A stretch of DNA of 11,258 nucleotides from an uncultured Eubacteriales bacterium (lineage in GTDB: Bacteria > Bacillota > Clostridia > Lachnospirales > Anaerotignaceae), in the NCBI GenBank assembly GCA_900548595.1, contig URLB01000065.1, forward strand, positions 1-11,258. The letters are read 5' to 3'. Both the position numbers and the translations under genes were made by a program. The notes under the pieces were generated by a model. That model saw only the letters and a list, made by a program, of their open reading frames with translations, was not told where the DNA came from and did not search any database. Positions 7,969-11,258 of this stretch are shown piece after piece (the first letter of the stretch is position 1; the number at the start of each line of letters is the position of its first letter).

Positions 7969-9732
7969 TTATTCTATAATATACTTGTTTTTATACTCTA
8001 TATAACGATCCTGGAATTCCTTATTTCCTGCCATTCCGTGCTGTATAAGGAAATTATGAGGATCCATTTCTTCCTGGTCTGACTGAAGAACATATATTGC
8101 AATATTTGAGCAGTGATCCGCAACTCTCTCAAAACTTGTGGAAATATCCGAAAGAATAAATCCGAGTTCTGTTGTACACTCACCTGTTCTCAATCTCTTT
8201 ATATGTTTTTCCTTAATGACTATGTTGAGATCATCGATTACATCTTCTAAAGGTTCTACCGTAACAGCAACCCCTTTATCCATATTTTCAAACGATTTCA
8301 TCGTAATGTCAAGTATTTCTTTTACTGCTTCTGAATATACTCTTATTTCGTTAAGTCCCTTATCACTGAAAGAAAGTCCTTTGTCATAAAGTTCTCTTGC
8401 CGCGTCAAGAATATTGACTGCATGATCGGAAATCCTCTCAAAATCATTAAGGGAGTGAAGAAGCATGGAAGTAGTATGTCCTTCCTCTATCGAAAGATTT
8501 TTACCGCTTATTTTTACAAGATAAGATCCGAGTTTATCTTCAAACTCGTCAACTTCATTTTCAATTTCAATTACTCTTTCCGCTTCCTTTTCGTCAAAGT
8601 TTTCAATGAGGTCTAAAGCTTTATATACAGCGCTCTTTGCAAGCATAGCCATTTTTGTTGTAACATTTTTACACTGCATAATAGCATATCCCGGAGAATC
8701 AAGGAAACGCGCGTCAAGTGCAAGAAGCTCTTTTTCAAACTCAGTCTGAGGAATTTTCTGATCTTTGATTGTTTTATTCGCAAGTTTTTCCAAAACATTT
8801 CCGAATGGTAACAAAATAATCGTTGTTACGACGTTAAATGTTGTATGGATAGAAGCTATTGTAGCCGCGCTTATTGTATCATTAAGGAAAGTAAAATCAA
8901 GTGCAGCATTAAGTCCGTAAAATGCCAGCATAAATATTGTCGTACCTATAATATTGAAGTAAAGATGAACGGCAGCTGCCCTTTTTGCGTCTCTTCCAGC
9001 GCCTATACTTGATATTATAGCAGTAATACATGTACCTATATTCTGACCCATTATAATTGGTATTGCGTTTCCGAATTTAATAGCACCCGTAACACACAAC
9101 GCCTGAAGTATACCTACGGAAGCAGATGAAGACTGTATGATAGCAGTTACGCCTGCACCTATTAAGAGTCCGAGTATTGGGTTAGAAAACTTAGTAAGAA
9201 GACTTGTAAATTCAGGAACGTCAGCCAAAGGCTTAACAGCTCCGCTCATTGTATCCATTCCGAACATAAGTATTGCAAAACCTATAAGAATACTTCCTAT
9301 ATTTTTCTTCTTATCCTTTTTGGAAAACATAATCATGCATATTCCGATAAGAGCCAAAACCGGTGAAAATGACGTCGGCTTAAGCAGTTGCATGAAAAAT
9401 CCGTTTCCTTCAATAGCTGTAAGGCTGAGGAGCCATGCCGTTACAGTAGTACCTATATTAGCTCCCATAATTATTCCGATAGCCTGATTAAGTTTCATAA
9501 TACCGGAATTTACAAAACCTACTACCATTACTGTCGTAGCAGATGAAGACTGTATTACAGCCGTTACTCCCGCACCGAGAAGTACCGCCATTATACGATT
9601 TTTTGTCAGTTTCTCAAGAACCCGTTCTAATTTACCGCCCGAAAGTTTTTCAAGGCCTCCGCCCATTATATGCATTCCGTATAGGAACAGCGCCAAACCT
9701 CCGACCATGTTTAAAACATCAAAAAGATCCAT
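7969..9732 (-). CDS. Na+/phosphate cotransporter with C-terminal PhoU domain
   Basis: A 587-residue membrane protein of the bacterial Na/Pi cotransporter (NptA/YjbB, PNaS) family that imports phosphate with sodium. The two inverted family repeats are clear: GAGVTAVIQSSSA (about 53-65) followed by IIMGANIGTT, and GAGVTAIIQSSSA (about 192-204) followed by IIMGQNIGTC. There are about eight or nine hydrophobic segments up to residue 315. The C-terminal 220 residues are soluble, helical and PhoU-like, with the two-bundle pattern of conserved acidic residues (for example EAERVIEIENEVDEFEDKL). The start at 9732 is chosen because GGGGGA (9737-9742) precedes it and MDLFDVLNMVGGLALFLYGM is the usual family start. 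Upstream in-frame codons to 9843 lack a ribosome site. It is the first gene of an operon with the phoB- and phoR-like genes. Confidence 0.92.
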   Translation of the reverse strand: MDLFDVLNMVGGLALFLYGMHIMGGGLEKLSGGKLERVLEKLTKNRIMAVLLGAGVTAVIQSSSATTVMVVGFVNSGIMKLNQAIGIIMGANIGTTVTAWLLSLTAIEGNGFFMQLLKPTSFSPVLALIGICMIMFSKKDKKKNIGSILIGFAILMFGMDTMSGAVKPLADVPEFTSLLTKFSNPILGLLIGAGVTAIIQSSSASVGILQALCVTGAIKFGNAIPIIMGQNIGTCITAIISSIGAGRDAKRAAAVHLYFNIIGTTIFMLAFYGLNAALDFTFLNDTISAATIASIHTTFNVVTTIILLPFGNVLEKLANKTIKDQKIPQTEFEKELLALDARFLDSPGYAIMQCKNVTTKMAMLAKSAVYKALDLIENFDEKEAERVIEIENEVDEFEDKLGSYLVKISGKNLSIEEGHTTSMLLHSLNDFERISDHAVNILDAARELYDKGLSFSDKGLNEIRVYSEAVKEILDITMKSFENMDKGVAVTVEPLEDVIDDLNIVIKEKHIKRLRTGECTTELGFILSDISTSFERVADHCSNIAIYVLQSDQEEMDPHNFLIQHGMAGNKEFQDRYIEYKNKYIIE

Positions 9733-9784
9733 TACATCCCCCGCCATTCTAAAAATTAGACATATTTTTATTGCCATAAGAAAG

Positions 9785-9835
9785 ATAATACATGTTTGTA
9801 AAAAATAAATGCTTCTAAAGTAAAATAAATGTAAA
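9785..9835 (-). promoter_or_regulatory. Candidate PhoP-box array and -10 of the phosphate operon
   Basis: Read on the minus strand, six-base units recur every 11 bases: TTTACA (9830-9835), TTTACT (9819-9824), a poor AGCATT (9808-9813) and TTTACA (9797-9802). A TATTAT at 9785-9790 follows six bases later. B. subtilis PhoP binds TTAACA-like repeats with 11-base period at about -20 to -60 of activated promoters; here the units would span about -19 to -57. The phase and position are seen in the sequence. Binding is inferred, and AT-rich DNA raises the chance of false matches. Confidence 0.5.
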
Positions 9836-9854
9836 ATCGACAATTATAATAATT

Positions 9855-9883
9855 ATTCTACAAATTTTGTATTAATCTGTTAA
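9855..9883 (-). promoter_or_regulatory. Sigma-A-like promoter upstream of the phosphate operon
   Basis: The minus strand reads TTAACA (9878-9883), 17 bases, TAGAAT (9855-9860), each box one base off consensus. It would start near 9848 and give a leader of about 116 bases running through the candidate PhoP boxes. It may be a basal promoter in addition to the PhoP-type one. Confidence 0.5.
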
Positions 9884-10177
9884 AAATAGACTATATTTAA
9901 AGCAACTTTACATATATGTTTAGATTAAAAAACACAAATATATATGTTTAACTGTAAATATGAGCATAAATACAAACTATAATATTAATGATTATGTCCA
10001 TTAAATGTAAAATTTATAGTATTAGCCATTACTGAAATATTAAATAAATATTATGAAAAAATAAAATATAATATTTAAGTCTTATGTTCATTAAAATACT
10101 TTCTATTTGATTTAATAAATTTATATCATAGGGTTATTGCATATTTATCTGCCTTTTGTATACTTTAAAAAAAGTGC

Positions 10178-10206
10178 TTGCAATATTGTCAAATTGATAC
10201 TATACT
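10178..10206 (+). promoter_or_regulatory. Sigma-A promoter of the lysA transcript
   Basis: TTGCAA (10178-10183), a 17-base spacer and TATACT (10201-10206) place the transcript start near 10213, about 15 bases ahead of the riboswitch aptamer. Confidence 0.65.
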
Positions 10207-10226
10207 TACTTTAAAATCAATTATTT

Positions 10227-10396
10227 TGACAGAGGTGCGGCATATCATCAGTAGTCGGATATAAAAAAACAGGCTTTCGCACAGCCTTATCCGAACGAAA
10301 GGGGTTGCTGCCGAAGTCGGCTGAGGCGTAAAGCCGTTCTGGGTAAACGGAATAATATCCGTTTAACTGTCGCATTGTATATGCGGAGTGCTGTCT
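10227..10396 (+). promoter_or_regulatory. Lysine riboswitch (L-box) aptamer
   Basis: This RNA element binds lysine and lowers expression of the gene behind it. Family signatures are present: AGAGGTGCGG at 10231-10240, GAAAGGGG then GCTGCCGAAG at 10297-10316, and GCTGTCTC near the 3' end. Helices that I can pair by eye are P1 (10228-10232 with 10391-10395), the P2 arm (10255-10260 with 10289-10294, tip 10271-10275 with 10283-10287), P3 (10318-10322 with 10332-10336), P4 (10344-10351 with 10358-10365, eight perfect pairs) and P5 (10371-10375 with 10381-10385). This is the five-helix layout of the family. Its place directly before lysA agrees. Confidence 0.93.
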
Positions 10397-10424
10397 CAGT
10401 TGAATATTTTATATGCAAACTGAA

Positions 10425-10459
10425 AGCCTCTGGAGATACTTCTTCAAAGGCTGTTTTTT
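10425..10459 (+). terminator. Riboswitch-controlled intrinsic terminator
   Basis: AGCCT (10425-10429) pairs with AGGCT (10448-10452) and TGGAGA (10431-10436) with TCTTCA (10441-10446) around a TACT loop, with one C-A mismatch between them; T6 follows at 10454-10459. An alternative antiterminator pairs the 3' side of P1 (10392-10399) with 10430-10438, which breaks both P1 and this stem. Lysine binding, which holds P1, would therefore favour termination. Confidence 0.85.
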
Positions 10460-10490
10460 GTATTAATAAAAGAAAAGGAGTTTATTATAT

Positions 10491-11258
10491 ATGATTTGCG
10501 GCAATATAGGAATCAACAAAAACGGTAATCTTACATTCGCCGGTCAGGATACTGTTGAACTGGCTGAAAAATATTCTACCCCTCTGTATTTAATAGACGA
10601 AAATAAAGTTCGCGAAAAAATGCGAATTTATGTTGAAGCAATCAATAAGTATTTTCCGTCGGGCTCCATGCCTCTTTATGCAAGTAAAGCTTTGTGCTTT
10701 AAAAAAATATACAAGATAGCTTCAGAGGAAAACATGGGTATTGACGTTGTATCTTCAGGCGAGCTTTATACCGCTCTTAAGGCAGGTTTTCCAATGGAAA
10801 AAGTATTTTTCCACGGTAATAACAAAACCGACTTTGATATAAACTTTGCCATAGAAAATAAAATCGGATACTTCGTATGTGATAACCTCTATGAATTGGA
10901 AGCAATAGACAAAGTTGCCGAAAACCACGGGGTAATTCAAAAAATACTTCTTAGGCTTACACCCGGAATAGACCCTCATACTCATGTAAAAATATCAACG
11001 GGAAAAGTAGATTCCAAATTCGGAATAGCCATAGAAACAGGTCAGGCTGAAGAAGCCGTAAAAATTGCTTTAAGTAAAAAGAACATTAATCTTTGCGGCT
11101 ATCATTGCCACATTGGTTCTCAAACATTTGATATTGAACCGTTTGCAGACGGAGCCGAAATAATGCTTAAATTTATTGCCCATATAAAAGAAGTCTGCGG
11201 ATATGAAGCTGAAATACTTAACCTCGGCGGAGGTATGGGAGTAAAATATGTTGACGGC
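10491..11258 (+). CDS. lysA: Diaminopimelate decarboxylase, N-terminal part (cut by window end)
   Basis: The first 256 codons are present, and the frame is still open at the right edge. The enzyme removes CO2 from meso-diaminopimelate to make L-lysine, the last step of lysine synthesis, using pyridoxal phosphate in the cytoplasm. The alanine-racemase-like barrel is seen with K66 in YASKAL as the PLP lysine, GIDVVSSGEL near 84-93, FHGNNK near 108-113, the H207-IGSQ motif and the glycine-rich phosphate-binding NLGGGMG (244-250). The family is usually about 380-430 residues long, so roughly 60 percent is in view. AAGGAG at 10475-10480 lies ten bases before the ATG, slightly far but acceptable. 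The lysine riboswitch and terminator directly upstream independently support the name, as ornithine decarboxylase relatives would not be expected there. Confidence 0.95.
   Translation, partial: MICGNIGINKNGNLTFAGQDTVELAEKYSTPLYLIDENKVREKMRIYVEAINKYFPSGSMPLYASKALCFKKIYKIASEENMGIDVVSSGELYTALKAGFPMEKVFFHGNNKTDFDINFAIENKIGYFVCDNLYELEAIDKVAENHGVIQKILLRLTPGIDPHTHVKISTGKVDSKFGIAIETGQAEEAVKIALSKKNINLCGYHCHIGSQTFDIEPFADGAEIMLKFIAHIKEVCGYEAEILNLGGGMGVKYVDG

Larger units (their letters stand above)
9733..10177. other. AT-rich intergenic region between phosphate operon and lysA leader
   Basis: About 445 bases between divergent operons, without a plausible gene on either strand. The left part holds the candidate promoter and PhoP boxes of the phosphate operon. 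The right part (about 9884-10170) is very AT-rich and contains two loose direct repeats: ATATATGTTTA at 9912-9922 and 9940-9950 (28 bases apart), and TTATGTYCATTAAA at 9992-10005 and 10082-10095 (90 bases apart, one mismatch). I cannot assign these a function, and such repeats can arise by chance in DNA of this composition. Confidence 0.55.

Noticed and set aside
9137..9487. Open frame of 116 codons antisense to the phosphate transporter
   Set aside because: It is a shadow of a membrane-protein gene; hydrophobic codons read backwards often stay open.
9733..9843. N-terminal extension of the phosphate transporter by 37 codons
   Set aside because: There is no ribosome site before the upstream codons, the added residues are atypical for the family, and the candidate PhoP boxes and -10 lie inside this stretch.
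10755..10985. Open frame of 76 codons antisense to lysA
   Set aside because: It lies wholly within the well-supported lysA coding frame and shows no domain or ribosome site.

Overview
The window is AT-rich, with strong purine-rich ribosome binding sites, textbook sigma-A-type promoters (TTGACA-17-TATTAT and similar), Rho-independent terminators and a lysine (L-box) riboswitch. Together these suggest a low-GC Gram-positive bacterium, most likely a member of the Clostridia. That placement is inferred from style and gene families, not from a marker gene. The content is mostly chromosomal housekeeping. I see no IS element, phage gene, CRISPR array, tRNA or rRNA.

Layout. (1) Positions 1-289 are non-coding and hold three copies of an 11-base motif plus a possible leftward promoter for a gene beyond the left edge. 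(2) 290-1396, minus: a DUF362 protein with two 4Fe-4S clusters, with its own extended -10 promoter. (3) 1397-1709: divergent promoter region. (4) 1710-5936, plus: a two-gene operon for a divergent type IIA DNA topoisomerase, B subunit then A subunit (ParE/ParC-like), 24 bases apart. (5) A bidirectional terminator at 5931-5951 lies between two convergent operons and touches the stop codons of both. (6) 5957-9732, minus: a phosphate operon transcribed as Na+/Pi cotransporter with a C-terminal PhoU domain, then a PhoB/PhoP-type response regulator, then a PhoR-type histidine kinase. (7) 9733-10177: AT-rich intergenic DNA carrying a candidate PhoP-box array and a sigma-A-like promoter for the phosphate operon. 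(8) 10178-10459, plus: promoter, lysine riboswitch and intrinsic terminator. (9) 10491-11258, plus: the first 256 codons of lysA, cut by the window end.

How the genes work together. The phosphate operon looks like a self-contained uptake and sensing unit: the transporter brings in Pi, its PhoU domain is a plausible reporter of flux to the kinase, and the regulator probably binds direct repeats in front of its own operon. The lysA leader can be folded on paper into a complete OFF switch, with aptamer helix P1, an antiterminator and a terminator that compete for the same bases. The topoisomerase pair keeps its catalytic residues but departs from the consensus in the ATP-lid region, at the quinolone-pocket position and in the C-terminal propeller. 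I found no wholly unknown system. The best leads are the PhoP-box array, the unusual topoisomerase pair and the repeated motif at the left edge.
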